A stretch of 12,321 bases of DNA from Phenylobacterium sp. (GTDB lineage: Bacteria; Pseudomonadota; Alphaproteobacteria; Caulobacterales; Caulobacteraceae), in assembly GCA_028698405.1 (NCBI GenBank), contig JAQVDF010000014.1, positions 1 to 12,321 of the forward strand, given 5' to 3'. Both the position numbers and the translations under genes were made by a program. The stretch's first letter is position 1, and each line of letters opens with the position of its first letter. Of the stretch, positions 1 to 6,751 are shown piece after piece. The notes beneath the pieces are model-generated. The model searched no databases and was not told the DNA's origin. It saw only the letters and a program-made list of their open reading frames with translations.

Positions 1-631
1 GCCCCTCGAAGACCATCGAGACCTGCTTGCGGGTGGCGGGCGCCGCGGTCTCTGGGCGGCCGGAGTCGAAGGGCGGCGCCGGCGCGTATTCCAGGGTGAG
101 CTGGATGGCCCGGGCGGTCTCCTCGCCGGCCAGTTCGGCGGCCAACACCAGGGCGAAGTCGATGCCGGCGGTGACGCCGCCGCCAGTGATGACGTTTCCG
201 TCGCGCACCACCCGGCCCTCGTCGACGATCGCGCCGAACGGTTCCAGGAGCTCGCGCCAGGCCCAGTGGCAGGCCGCCCGCTTGCCGCGCAGCCGACCGG
301 TGGCGGCCAGGATCAGCGAGCCGGTGCAGACGCTGGTCAGGTATCTGGCGCCGGCCGCCAGCCGCCGCACCTCGCCCATGTAGGCCTCGTCGAGCATGGC
401 CGTAGTCGTGCCGAGGCCGCCCGGCACGCAGAGCACGTCCGCACGCTCCACCTTGGCGAGGTCGGCCAGGGCGCCGAACGTCAGCCCGTCGGCGACGATG
501 TCCTGACCGCCCATCGAGGCGACCACGACCTGCACGCCCGGCAGCCGACAGAGCACCTGGTGCGGGCCCGTGAAGTCGAGGTGGGTGACGCCCGGATAGA
601 GCGGGATGACGATCTGAGTGGTCTCGGCCAT
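1..631 (-). CDS. DJ-1/PfpI family protein, isonitrile hydratase-like (3' end outside window)
   Basis: Partial: 210 codons are visible from ATG 631-629 and the frame is still open at base 1. The family has a DJ-1/PfpI fold with a nucleophilic Cys in a sharp elbow; here it is Cys102 in TSVCTGSLIL, followed by Thr as in InhA-type isonitrile hydratases. An early Asp (residue 19, THLDFTGP) and the late GGGVTAGIDFALVLAAEL block also fit InhA, which hydrates isonitriles to N-substituted formamides and is about 228 residues long. The start is supported by GAGGAG 8 bases upstream. It lies 15 bases downstream of the DUF1272 gene on the same strand, so the two are probably co-transcribed. The divergent GlxA-type regulator is a natural candidate controller. 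The fold and family are clear; the substrate is inferred, since other PfpI members act on different compounds. Confidence 0.88.
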   Translation of the reverse strand, partial: MAETTQIVIPLYPGVTHLDFTGPHQVLCRLPGVQVVVASMGGQDIVADGLTFGALADLAKVERADVLCVPGGLGTTTAMLDEAYMGEVRRLAAGARYLTSVCTGSLILAATGRLRGKRAACHWAWRELLEPFGAIVDEGRVVRDGNVITGGGVTAGIDFALVLAAELAGEETARAIQLTLEYAPAPPFDSGRPETAAPATRKQVSMVFEG

Positions 632-646
632 GGATCGGGCTCCTCG

Positions 647-889
647 TCAGGCGCAGGCGGAGTTGGTCGACCGCACGCGCGTGGTGGAAGGCGGATAGCG
701 GGTCAGAAGATGAGCCGGGCGGATCGGCCGCGCGACGAGCCCCCCGCCGCAGTTCGGGCAAACGCCGGCCAGGCGCGTGTCGGCGCAGTCGGCGCAGTAG
801 GTGCATTCGAAGCTGCAGATGCGGGCGTCCCGGCTCTCCGGCGGCAGGTCGCGGCCGCAGCATTCGCAGTTGGGTCGAAGCTCGAGCAT
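647..889 (-). CDS. DUF1272 domain protein, small Cys-rich putative zinc-binding protein
   Basis: An 80-residue protein whose N-terminal two-thirds is packed with cysteines: Cys8, 10 and 11, then Cys25, 29, 32 and 35, then the CPNCG knuckle at 44-47. This order, beginning LELRPNCECC and ending with RPIRPAHLLTRYPPST, is the signature of DUF1272, a short bacterial family of unknown function. The cysteine pairs suggest two zinc sites. ATG 889-887 has a GGGGAG ribosome-binding site 6 bases upstream. It is the first gene of a leftward pair with the DJ-1/PfpI gene and is divergent from the GlxA-type regulator. The biochemical role is unknown; the context suggests a helper in the same small pathway or stress response. 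Confidence 0.88.
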   Translation of the reverse strand: MLELRPNCECCGRDLPPESRDARICSFECTYCADCADTRLAGVCPNCGGGLVARPIRPAHLLTRYPPSTTRVRSTNSACA

Positions 890-903
890 CTCTGGCTCCC
901 CGT

Positions 904-948
904 TTGACGGCTGAACCTCGCAGGCCTAGCCTGCGACCGAAATGACAA
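904..948. promoter_or_regulatory. Divergent promoter/operator candidate with 7-bp palindrome
   Basis: The 78-base spacer between the DUF1272 gene and the GlxA-type regulator holds a perfect inverted repeat, CGCAGGC-CTA-GCCTGCG, at 919-935. Rightward, TTGACG (904-909) is a plausible -35 with TAGCCT (927-932) at a 17-base spacing. Leftward, TTGTCA (948-943) is followed after 12 bases by GCTAGG (930-925), which resembles a Caulobacter-type housekeeping promoter. The palindrome overlaps both putative -10 regions, where a repressor or autoregulator would bind. The palindrome is seen directly; promoter use and the binding protein are inferred. Confidence 0.4.
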
Positions 949-967
949 TCTTCCATCGTTTCTTGTC

Positions 968-1912
968 ATGCGCCGCCGTATCGCCGTCCTGATCTTTCCG
1001 GACTTCCAGCTGCTCGATGCAGCCGGGCCGATCGCCGCCTTCGAGATCGCTGACCGGCTGGCGGGCGAGGCCTACGATATCTCGGTGATCGCCCTGGAGC
1101 CGGGGCTGGTGGGCAGCTCCGCGGGCGCGACCATGCACGCTCAGGCGCCCGACGGGCGGCTGCTCGACACCCTGCTGGTGGCCGGCGGCAACGGTACGCG
1201 CGAGACGGTGCGCTGCGAGCGCACCAAGGCCCTGATCCAGTCGGCCGCGGCCCGCGCCAGGCGTGTGGCCAGCGTCTGCTCGGGCGCCTTCCTGCTGGCC
1301 GAGGCGGGGCTGCTGGAGGGACGGCGGGCGACCACCCACTGGCAGCGTTGCCCCGACTTCGCCCGCCACTACCCTCAGGTGCGGCTGGAGCCGGACCGGA
1401 TCTTCGTTCGCGACGGGCCGATCTGGACCTCGGCCGGCATCACCGCCGGCATCGACCTGGCCTTGGCGCTGATCGAGGAGGACCTGGGCTCGGAAATCGC
1501 CCGTCAGACGGCCCAGCAGCTCGTCGTCTACCACCGCCGGCCGGGCGGCCAGTCGCAGTTTTCGGCCCTCGTCGAGATGGGCGGGCAGAGCGGCCGCTTC
1601 GCCGAGCTGCTGGCCTGGATGCGCGACAACCTCGCCCGGCGGATCACCGTCGAGGCGATGGCCGAGGTGGCGGCCATGAGCCCGCGCCACTTCGCCCGGG
1701 CCTTCCAGGCCGAGACCGGCATGACCCCGGCCAAGGCGCTGGAACGCCTGCGCCTGGAGGTCGCGCGCGAGCGGGTCGAGGGCTCGGCCGAGCCGATCGA
1801 GCAGGTGGCCGCCGCCGCCGGCTTCGGAGATCCCGAGCGGATGCGCCGGGCCTTCCTGCGCGCGTTCGGCCAACCGCCGCAGGCGCTGCGGCGGTCGGCG
1901 CGGGCGGCTTGA
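968..1912 (+). CDS. GlxA family transcriptional regulator (DJ-1/PfpI-like sensor + AraC DNA-binding domain)
   Basis: A 314-residue cytoplasmic transcription factor with two parts. Residues about 4-190 form a DJ-1/PfpI-like (GATase1) domain with the nucleophile-elbow Cys104 in ASVCSGAFLLAEAG and a GITAGIDLALALIEEDLG block. Residues about 212-312 form an AraC-type double helix-turn-helix: ITVEAMAEVAAMSPRHFARAF is the first HTH and IEQVAAAAGFGDPERMRRAF the second. This architecture and length are standard for the GlxA family, which usually activates a nearby operon in response to a small metabolite. It begins with ATG at 968 and diverges from the DUF1272 and DJ-1/PfpI pair, which is the likely target. 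No good Shine-Dalgarno is visible (upstream ATCGTTTCTTGTC), so the transcript may be nearly leaderless. The ligand is unknown. It ends 10 bases from the stop of the convergent cell-wall hydrolase gene. Confidence 0.92.
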   Translation: MRRRIAVLIFPDFQLLDAAGPIAAFEIADRLAGEAYDISVIALEPGLVGSSAGATMHAQAPDGRLLDTLLVAGGNGTRETVRCERTKALIQSAAARARRVASVCSGAFLLAEAGLLEGRRATTHWQRCPDFARHYPQVRLEPDRIFVRDGPIWTSAGITAGIDLALALIEEDLGSEIARQTAQQLVVYHRRPGGQSQFSALVEMGGQSGRFAELLAWMRDNLARRITVEAMAEVAAMSPRHFARAFQAETGMTPAKALERLRLEVARERVEGSAEPIEQVAAAAGFGDPERMRRAFLRAFGQPPQALRRSARAA

Positions 1913-1922
1913 GCGCCCTGCC

Positions 1923-2936
1923 TTAGGAGGCGGTCGCCTTCACCGTGTCGGCGGCCGGCACGGCATGGGCCTCGGCGGGCGTGACCTGGGGCGATCCGCT
2001 CTGCGTCGGCGCGGCGTGGCCCGGTGCCTTGTCGGCAGGCTTGGCCGGCGCGATCTCGAGCACCGGCGTCGCGCCTTCCGCCAGCGGCGCCGACGTCAGC
2101 TTGACGTCCGAGGCGGCGGCTTCGACGGCGGTGGCTTCCTGCGAGCGGTCGAGACGGGCGTAGACGGTTTCCGGCTCGTCCGCCTTGGGGGCGGCCTGGG
2201 ATCCGCCGCCGCGGCCCAGCCGGTAGAAGACGTGCAGCCCCACCTGCGTAACCCGGGACAGCTGCGGACCCCAGTTGGGCCGCACGTAGGTGGTGTGGAA
2301 GTGCGTCGCCGAGCCGACCTCGGCCATCACCACGCCGGACAGGGCGCGGCTGGCGATCTGACGCGCCTCACGCCAGGCGTTGCTCTCGCGGCGGGCCTTC
2401 ATGGCCCCGTTGCAGGCGAAGCTGAACTGGCAGCCCTTGCGCCGGTGAGAGCCCTGGAAGACGACGCCGCAGACCGAGTTCGGGAACGCCGGGTGGCGGA
2501 CGCGGTTGAGCACGACCTGGGCCACGGCGGCCTGGCCGGCCTTGGTCTCGCCGCGGGCCTCGAAATAGACGGCTTGGGTCAGGCACTCGAGGTCGCTCTC
2601 GCCGGCGGCATGGAACGGCTTGGCCGGGGCGACCTTGCGGCTCACGGTCTGCACCGCGGGCTGGACCATCGCCTGGGCCGCCACCGGCGGCGGCGGCAGA
2701 TTGACGGAAACCTTTTCGGCCCCGCCGGCGCTGTAGGTGAGGCTGGCGCCCTCGGCGGGCAGCGGGCCACGCAGCGACAGCTGCTCGGCGCCGGCGAGAA
2801 CCGGCTGCGTTTCGACCTCGCGGATCAGGCCGCCGGCCAGAAATGCGGCGCCGACGCAGGCGCCTACGCCCACACCAGCCACGGCGGCGCTGAAGAACGC
2901 ACGTCCTTCGACGCGCGTCTTAATCTTAGAAAGCAA
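1923..2936 (-). CDS. Cell wall hydrolase, SleB-like (Hydrolase_2 domain), membrane-anchored
   Basis: A 337-residue protein. Residues about 13-36 are a hydrophobic Ala/Gly/Val stretch that should act as a membrane anchor or uncleaved signal, placing the rest in the periplasm. A Pro/Ala linker leads to a SleB/CwlJ-type domain at about 118-240, recognised by CLTQAVYFEARGE (Glu126 and Glu130; the family's catalytic acid lies here), VAQVVLNRVRHPAFPNSVCGVVFQG, CQFSFACNG and ATHFHTTYVRP. This family cleaves peptidoglycan glycan strands. The C-terminal 95 residues are Pro/Ala/Glu-rich and look disordered. The start is TTG 2936-2934 with AGGA 9 bases upstream; a stop (TAG at 2942-2940) lies two codons further up, so little extension is possible. 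In non-sporing proteobacteria the role is probably wall remodelling at growth or division. Confidence 0.88.
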   Translation of the reverse strand: MLSKIKTRVEGRAFFSAAVAGVGVGACVGAAFLAGGLIREVETQPVLAGAEQLSLRGPLPAEGASLTYSAGGAEKVSVNLPPPPVAAQAMVQPAVQTVSRKVAPAKPFHAAGESDLECLTQAVYFEARGETKAGQAAVAQVVLNRVRHPAFPNSVCGVVFQGSHRRKGCQFSFACNGAMKARRESNAWREARQIASRALSGVVMAEVGSATHFHTTYVRPNWGPQLSRVTQVGLHVFYRLGRGGGSQAAPKADEPETVYARLDRSQEATAVEAAASDVKLTSAPLAEGATPVLEIAPAKPADKAPGHAAPTQSGSPQVTPAEAHAVPAADTVKATAS

Positions 2937-3116
2937 AATCTATAGTCCTATGCGGCGAGGGCCTACGCGCCCCCCAACTTTCGTGCCGGCGAAGGCCCCT
3001 GCTCTTGCTGGCGGCGTCCGCCGACGGGCCTCGTCCCGATCAAATCCAGGGACGAGTATCGTCGCAGTAGTGGCCGCGCTTATGCGGTAAGACTTACAAA
3101 AGCGCAACCCGAAAGA

Positions 3117-3132
3117 TCAACGCAGGGTTAAC
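3117..3132 (+). promoter_or_regulatory. Degenerate CtrA-like site (TCAA-N7-TTAAC)
   Basis: This lies in the 292-base spacer between the hydrolase start and the small lipoprotein gene. TCAA (3117-3120) and TTAAC (3128-3132) are separated by exactly 7 bases, one mismatch from the alphaproteobacterial CtrA consensus TTAA-N7-TTAA. It lies about 100 bases upstream of the lipoprotein ATG and about 180 upstream of the divergent hydrolase start. Single-mismatch matches occur by chance, so this is only a candidate. Nothing else recognisable is seen in the spacer. Confidence 0.2.
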
Positions 3133-3228
3133 GCGTCGCACCCCAAGGGCGCGGCGTTGCCTGCCAAATACCTCGGGAACCTTGGAAATTTCAGGCCGTT
3201 AAGCCGCGGCATCCAACGGAGACCGACC

Positions 3229-3408
3229 ATGCGCATCCCCCTCGTCCTCGCCGCGGCGGGCCTGGCCCTGACCCTCGCCGCCTGCGACCACAACACCGAG
3301 CAGAGGGCCGCCACGGGCGCCGTCGCCGGCGCGGTGGTCGGCGGGCCGGTCGGCGCCGCGGCGGGCGCGGCCGTGGGCACGGCCGTCAGCAAGGCGGAAG
3401 GCGAATAG
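3229..3408 (+). CDS. Small lipoprotein with glycine-zipper-like tail
   Basis: A 59-residue protein. Residues 1-18 form a classical lipoprotein signal (Met-Arg-Ile-Pro, then a Leu/Ala-rich core) ending in the lipobox LAAC with Cys19, so the mature form should be lipid-anchored. The mature part is about 40 residues, mostly Gly-Ala-Val repeats (AVAGAVVGGPVGAAAGAAVG), which resemble the glycine-zipper segment of outer-membrane-associated entericidin/osmotically inducible or YMGG-type lipoproteins, followed by a charged end. The start at ATG 3229 is chosen over in-frame codons further upstream because it alone gives a signal peptide and follows a CGGAG ribosome-binding site about 7 bases away. The exact family is uncertain; a periplasmic or outer-membrane stress role is only a guess. 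Confidence 0.72.
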   Translation: MRIPLVLAAAGLALTLAACDHNTEQRAATGAVAGAVVGGPVGAAAGAAVGTAVSKAEGE

Positions 3409-3504
3409 CCCCGCCGCCCGCTCGGCGTTAGTCAATTCGGATCATGCGGCGTTAGCCGTGTTCCCTGTATGCCGCCCATCGGGAGCTGTTCAGGGGGACG
3501 GGAA

Positions 3505-3576
3505 ATGCGGCACATGCTGCTGGCCCTCGTCGTGCTCGCCATCGTGATCTTCATGGCGGCGAGCGGCGGGGCGTGA
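3505..3576 (+). CDS. Possible 23-residue hydrophobic membrane peptide
   Basis: A short frame encoding 23 residues: MRHMLLALVVLAIVIFMAAS plus GGA. After a short positively charged start it is one uninterrupted hydrophobic helix long enough to span a membrane. ATG 3505 is preceded by a strong AGGGGG ribosome-binding site (3492-3497) at 7-base spacing, which is the main reason to take it seriously. It lies between the small lipoprotein gene and the convergent NTF2-like gene. No family is recognised. It could be a real single-span small protein or a chance frame. Confidence 0.4.
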   Translation: MRHMLLALVVLAIVIFMAASGGA

Positions 3577-3595
3577 CCGATCGGGGCGCAGGACG

Positions 3596-3979
3596 CTAGG
3601 GCGCGAAGCTCGAGCGGATCTTGACGCCCCAGTGGCCGTTCTCGAGCGTCACCACATAGACGCTGTCGAAGCCGCCGATCACCGAGCCGTCCTTGCGGTA
3701 GCGGGTGAAGCGGGTGTCGATGTGCACCTTGTCGGCCCCGGCGTGGATCACTTCGCGCCGCTCCCAGGCCGAATGGTCCCACTCGGCCAGCGGGCCGCGG
3801 TCGAACATCTCCGGCTTGTGATAGCCCGGCTCGATGATCACCAGCTTGCCGGAGGCGAGCCGGACGCTCGGGAAGTTGAAGGTGGCCTCGAAGGCCTTCA
3901 CGTCGCGTGCGTTGAACGCGGCCATGAAGTCGTCGAGGCAGGCCATGGCGGCGCCGACGGAGTCGGGATGCTGGCTCAT
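3596..3979 (-). CDS. NTF2/SnoaL-like protein of unknown function
   Basis: A 127-residue soluble protein with the layout of an NTF2-like (SnoaL/DUF4440-type) cone fold. An N-terminal helix (CLDDFMAAFNARDVKAFEATFNFPSVRL) is followed by beta-strand segments (KLVIIEPGY, KVHIDTRFTRYRKDGSVIGGFDSVYVVTLENGHWGVKIRSSF). The alternating strands and the GHWGVKI ending are typical of the fold, which houses small enzymes, ligand binders and many orphan proteins. No catalytic set can be named. It is the second gene of a leftward pair, 51 bases after the alpha/beta hydrolase stop, and may act on the same or a related small substrate. ATG 3979-3977 follows the weak upstream sequence AACTGGAGGCC, which contains GGAGG 2 bases from the start (short spacing). 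Confidence 0.7.
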   Translation of the reverse strand: MSQHPDSVGAAMACLDDFMAAFNARDVKAFEATFNFPSVRLASGKLVIIEPGYHKPEMFDRGPLAEWDHSAWERREVIHAGADKVHIDTRFTRYRKDGSVIGGFDSVYVVTLENGHWGVKIRSSFAP

Positions 3980-4030
3980 GGCCTCCAGTTAAGCGCGGCC
4001 GGCGCGGCTGCGCCATAGCCTCCGCGGCGC

Positions 4031-4870
4031 CTACCCCTTCGGATTGTGCCGGGCGACGAAGGCGGCGTAGCTGTCGATGTAGAGGTCGGGAATGAAGCCG
4101 GCCATCATCGCCGTCAGGTGGCCCTTGCCGGGCAGCACGACGTTGGTGAAGTCCTTTACCTCGCGCGCCAGCCGGTGGGTGCGAGCGTTGGGCCGGTCGT
4201 ACTCGCCGTTGATGGCCATCACCGGAAAGTCGATCCTGCTCAGGTCGACGCCCAGCAGCTGGGCCTGGAAGCGGCCGGCCATGTCCTCCATCGCCTTGGC
4301 GCCCTTCTCGCCGACCACCTTGGAGAGGCCTTCCCGCAGCTTCTCGAAGTGGTTGCCGACCTCCTCGCCCTTGGCGGCGCGGCGGGCGCGGACGATGGCC
4401 TCGGCCTTCTCCTGATCTGGGTCCTTGCCCTCGACGTCGGGGGGCACTTTGTCCTTCCAGGCCGCGGTCTCGGTGACGCCCGAGCCCTGGAAGCAGGCGG
4501 TGATGAACCGCTCGGGAGCCTTGGCCAGCATCTGCAGCATCACCCCGCCGCCCATCGAGTAGCCGGCCACGTGCGCCTTCTGGATGCCCATCTGGTCCAT
4601 GAACTCGAGCACGTCCTGGGCCATGTGCAGGTGGCCGTGGCGCGTGCCGCCCGACAGGCCGTGGCCGCGCATGTCGATCGCATAGACCTTGTTGGCCTGC
4701 GCCAGGCGCGGGGCGATGCCGTTGGAGAACCAGTTGCCGATGGCGCTGCCGCGCGCCCCGTGGATCAGGATCACCGGCACGCCCTCGCCGGCGTAGACGT
4801 AGTGCAGCCGGGTTCCGTCCCGGCCCGTGAAATACCCCTCCGGCCACCGGCCCGGCGCTGAATCGGCCAT
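4031..4870 (-). CDS. Alpha/beta hydrolase
   Basis: A 279-residue protein with the full alpha/beta-hydrolase layout. The oxyanion-hole loop is ILIHGARGS (about 35-42), followed by AIDMRGHGLSGG (64-75). The nucleophile elbow is GYSMGGG with Ser105, the acid is probably Asp225 in NGEYDRPN, and the catalytic His is His251 in PGKGHLTAMM. A helical cap is inserted at about 130-205. The fold hydrolyses esters, lactones, epoxides, C-C bonds or haloalkanes; the elbow Ser rules out a dehalogenase-type Asp nucleophile. The N-terminal YFTGRDGTRLHYVYAGEG and overall length are typical. No signal peptide is seen, so it is probably cytoplasmic. ATG 4870-4868 lacks a clear Shine-Dalgarno. It leads a two-gene operon with the NTF2-like gene. 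The substrate is unknown. Confidence 0.88.
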   Translation of the reverse strand: MADSAPGRWPEGYFTGRDGTRLHYVYAGEGVPVILIHGARGSAIGNWFSNGIAPRLAQANKVYAIDMRGHGLSGGTRHGHLHMAQDVLEFMDQMGIQKAHVAGYSMGGGVMLQMLAKAPERFITACFQGSGVTETAAWKDKVPPDVEGKDPDQEKAEAIVRARRAAKGEEVGNHFEKLREGLSKVVGEKGAKAMEDMAGRFQAQLLGVDLSRIDFPVMAINGEYDRPNARTHRLAREVKDFTNVVLPGKGHLTAMMAGFIPDLYIDSYAAFVARHNPKG

Positions 4871-4929
4871 GTTCGAAATGCTCGCGTGGAATGTGACGCC
4901 CGCCGGGAAATGAGTCTGGCGGTCGAGAA

Positions 4930-4935
4930 AGTATA
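4930..4935 (-). promoter_or_regulatory. -10-like element upstream of the alpha/beta hydrolase gene
   Basis: Read leftward, TATACT at 4935-4930 stands out in otherwise GC-rich sequence, about 60 bases before the hydrolase ATG. No convincing -35 hexamer is present at 16-18 bases (GAACGG at the 17-base position), so it is a weak promoter candidate only. Confidence 0.28.
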
Positions 4936-4973
4936 CACCAGCGCCGCCCCCACCGTTCGTTTCGGCAGATTAG

Positions 4974-5117
4974 CCCCCCCTTGTGGGAGGAGGTGGCCCG
5001 CAGAGCGGGTCGGAGGAGGGGTGGCGCAGGCTCTCCGCTCGTGGATCCAGAAGCCGAAGACGCCGAGCGGCCCCTCTCTCGACGACCTTCGGGTGCCACC
5101 CTCTCCCACAGGGGGAG
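4974..5117. repeat. GC-rich intergenic repeat unit bounded by imperfect inverted arms
   Basis: This fills most of the 316-base spacer 4871-5186. The left arm (4974-4996, seven C then TTGTGGGAGGAGGTGG) and the right arm (5096-5117, CCACCCTCTCCCACAGGGGG plus AG) are reverse complements with two mismatches and one indel. Inside are a CCCGC-AGA-GCGGG hairpin (4997-5009) and a 7-bp inverted pair, CCGCTCG/CGAGCGG (5035-5041 and 5064-5070). Open frames crossing it in several directions are low-complexity and unlike proteins. This matches the style of dispersed non-coding repeats common in alphaproteobacterial intergenic DNA. It lies downstream of the leftward three-gene operon and upstream of the alpha/beta hydrolase gene, so it could also serve as a transcript-end structure. 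Copy number cannot be seen from one window. Confidence 0.5.
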
Positions 5118-5186
5118 CGGGGATCAGGACAAGGCCGCCCCTCATCACTCATCCCGGCCGGTACCGAATGAGCGGGAGTCTTGGGA

Positions 5187-6092
5187 TCACGTCCCCGTCG
5201 GGTTCCGCGGGTCGAGGGGCAGGCCGTGGGCCTGGCGGTGCTTGAGGAGGCGGAGCCAGCCGTGGAGGCCTTCGCAGTCGAGGCCATGCATCATCAGGCG
5301 GTAGCCGGCCTGCAGGGTCGAGAGCGGCACCAGCGGATGCCCGTTCTTCATGAAGGCGAGGTGGTAGTCGCTGCCGAGAATCTTGGCGATGTAGATGGCC
5401 ACCGTCTCGTCCAGCTGCAGCGAGTTGGAGGCGCGGATGAAGTCGCTCCTGGGCAGGCAGAGGGCGTAGAGCGGGGTGTAGACCTCGATGGCGGTCTGCA
5501 CGTCGACGAAGTTCAGCGGCCCTTTCGGCAGCGGGCCGAGCTCGAACGGCTCGTCGGAGATCATCGAGAAGTCCGGCCGCTCCACCGGCTCCAGGTCCCG
5601 CCCCTGCGCCCGCATGGAGGCGTTGAGCTGGATGATGAAGTTGAACACGTTGAGGTCGTGCTGGAGGAAGACGTTGTCCTCCAGCTCCTTCAGCGTGCGG
5701 GGCCTCAGCGGCACGGTCTCCACCTCCACCGGGCCGGCGTTGGCCTTGATGAAGGTCAGCAGTTCGGTGCCGATGTGGAAGTGCCGCAGGATCAGGGTGT
5801 TGGCCTCCGGCGTGCAGAAGGTGCGCAGGCCCCAGTGGATCAGCCGGTGCAGGAAGCCGTTGAGGTTCGGATGGTGCGGGCTGATGCCGCGCACGATCTT
5901 CACCAGGATGAAGAAGGCGAACACCGCCGGCCGGATGATGTTGAACATCCAGCGCCGCGACCACGAGCGGTTGCCCATCAGGAGCGCCGTCTTGGCCTCC
6001 GGCGCGATCGGCAGGCTCTGGTCGAGGTAGAGGGCGAGCCAGGGATCCGGGTCCTTCGGATCGTAGCGGGCGAGGTCGAAGGCGGCGCTCAC
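5187..6092 (-). CDS. His-rich protein of unknown family, third gene of the KAS III/HDO operon
   Basis: A 301-residue protein, family not recognised. The start is GTG 6092-6090, overlapping the stop of the previous gene in the sequence GTGA, so translation is probably coupled. A hydrophobic segment at about 51-68 (IIRPAVFAFFILVKIV), flanked by Arg, could be a membrane-embedded or buried helix. It is followed by a stretch rich in possible metal ligands: His73, 74, 82 and 86, Glu96, His104, His106 and Glu110, then Glu136 and Glu138, and His145-Asp146. The second half (about 170-300) is ordinary mixed alpha/beta-looking sequence with no motif I can name. The gene closes a three-gene operon with a condensing enzyme and an HDO-fold oxidase, so a role in the same pathway (substrate handling, membrane tethering or a second metal-dependent step) is inferred. 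Confidence 0.75.
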   Translation of the reverse strand: MSAAFDLARYDPKDPDPWLALYLDQSLPIAPEAKTALLMGNRSWSRRWMFNIIRPAVFAFFILVKIVRGISPHHPNLNGFLHRLIHWGLRTFCTPEANTLILRHFHIGTELLTFIKANAGPVEVETVPLRPRTLKELEDNVFLQHDLNVFNFIIQLNASMRAQGRDLEPVERPDFSMISDEPFELGPLPKGPLNFVDVQTAIEVYTPLYALCLPRSDFIRASNSLQLDETVAIYIAKILGSDYHLAFMKNGHPLVPLSTLQAGYRLMMHGLDCEGLHGWLRLLKHRQAHGLPLDPRNPTGT

Positions 6093-6751
6093 GCGGCGAT
6101 CTCCTCGATCTGCAGGGCGTAGAGCCGCCCCGTCACCCGGGCGGTCTTGACGATCCGCTCGGCGACGGCGGCGTCGGGCAGCACCAGGTCCAGCATCTTC
6201 TCGAACTCGCCGATGTGCTCGGCGTCGTTCTCCCCGTGGTAGAGCAGGAAGCGCACCGCCTCGTCCGGCAGCGACAGCCGCTGCTGCACCAGACGGCCCC
6301 ACTCGGCGGCCTTGATCGAGCCCAGCCCCTCGATGATCCACATCGCGCCCAGCAGGCCGAAGGGGTTGGGCCGCGAGGCCTCGTGGAACATCCAGGCCGA
6401 CAGCGCCTCCGAGCCGATGTTCTTCTCCGCCTGCCGGATCTCGGCCAGCGCACCGCCGGTCGCGACGTAGTCGGCCTCGAGCAAACGGAAGTCGCGGTGC
6501 TCGGTCACCGCGTGGCGCATCAGCAGCGAGCGCAGCTCCAGGTGCTCCTCGTCAATGTTGGAGGCCGCCCGGCTCATCCACAGCGCCCCGTCCTTCACCT
6601 GCTGGCGCAGGGCGACCAGGAAGGCGCGGTAGTCGGCCACCTCGAACCGGCCGCGGGTCAGCTTGCGGATCAGCGGCGTCTGCTCCAGCCGCCCCTCGAA
6701 CTCGGTGAAGGCGACGGTGAGCCGCCGCAGTACGTCGGCGACGGCGCTCAT
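6089..6751 (-). CDS. Iron-containing redox enzyme family protein (heme-oxygenase-like diiron fold)
   Basis: A 220-residue, almost wholly helical protein. The pattern of a first helix with RGRFEVADYRAFLVALRQQV, then HAVTEHRDF (His80, Glu84, His85), FHEASRPNPFGLLGAMWIIEGLG, and a final YHGENDAEHIGEFEKML (His172, Asp176, His179) fits the heme-oxygenase-like fold now called HDO, annotated as the TENA/THI-4/PqqC-type or iron-containing redox enzyme family. The H-x3-D-x2-H helix and the earlier Glu/His are likely diiron ligands. Relatives include UndA, which turns fatty acids into terminal alkenes, and diiron N-oxygenases or desaturases. ATG 6751-6749 overlaps the stop of the KAS III gene (ATGA), and its own stop overlaps the GTG of the next gene (GTGA). 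The substrate is inferred to be a product of the condensing enzyme. Confidence 0.85.
   Translation of the reverse strand: MSAVADVLRRLTVAFTEFEGRLEQTPLIRKLTRGRFEVADYRAFLVALRQQVKDGALWMSRAASNIDEEHLELRSLLMRHAVTEHRDFRLLEADYVATGGALAEIRQAEKNIGSEALSAWMFHEASRPNPFGLLGAMWIIEGLGSIKAAEWGRLVQQRLSLPDEAVRFLLYHGENDAEHIGEFEKMLDLVLPDAAVAERIVKTARVTGRLYALQIEEIAA

Noticed and set aside
3432..5099. A 555-codon minus-strand frame across the NTF2-like and alpha/beta hydrolase genes
   Set aside because: It is an Arg/Pro-rich shadow frame of the two real genes on the same strand.
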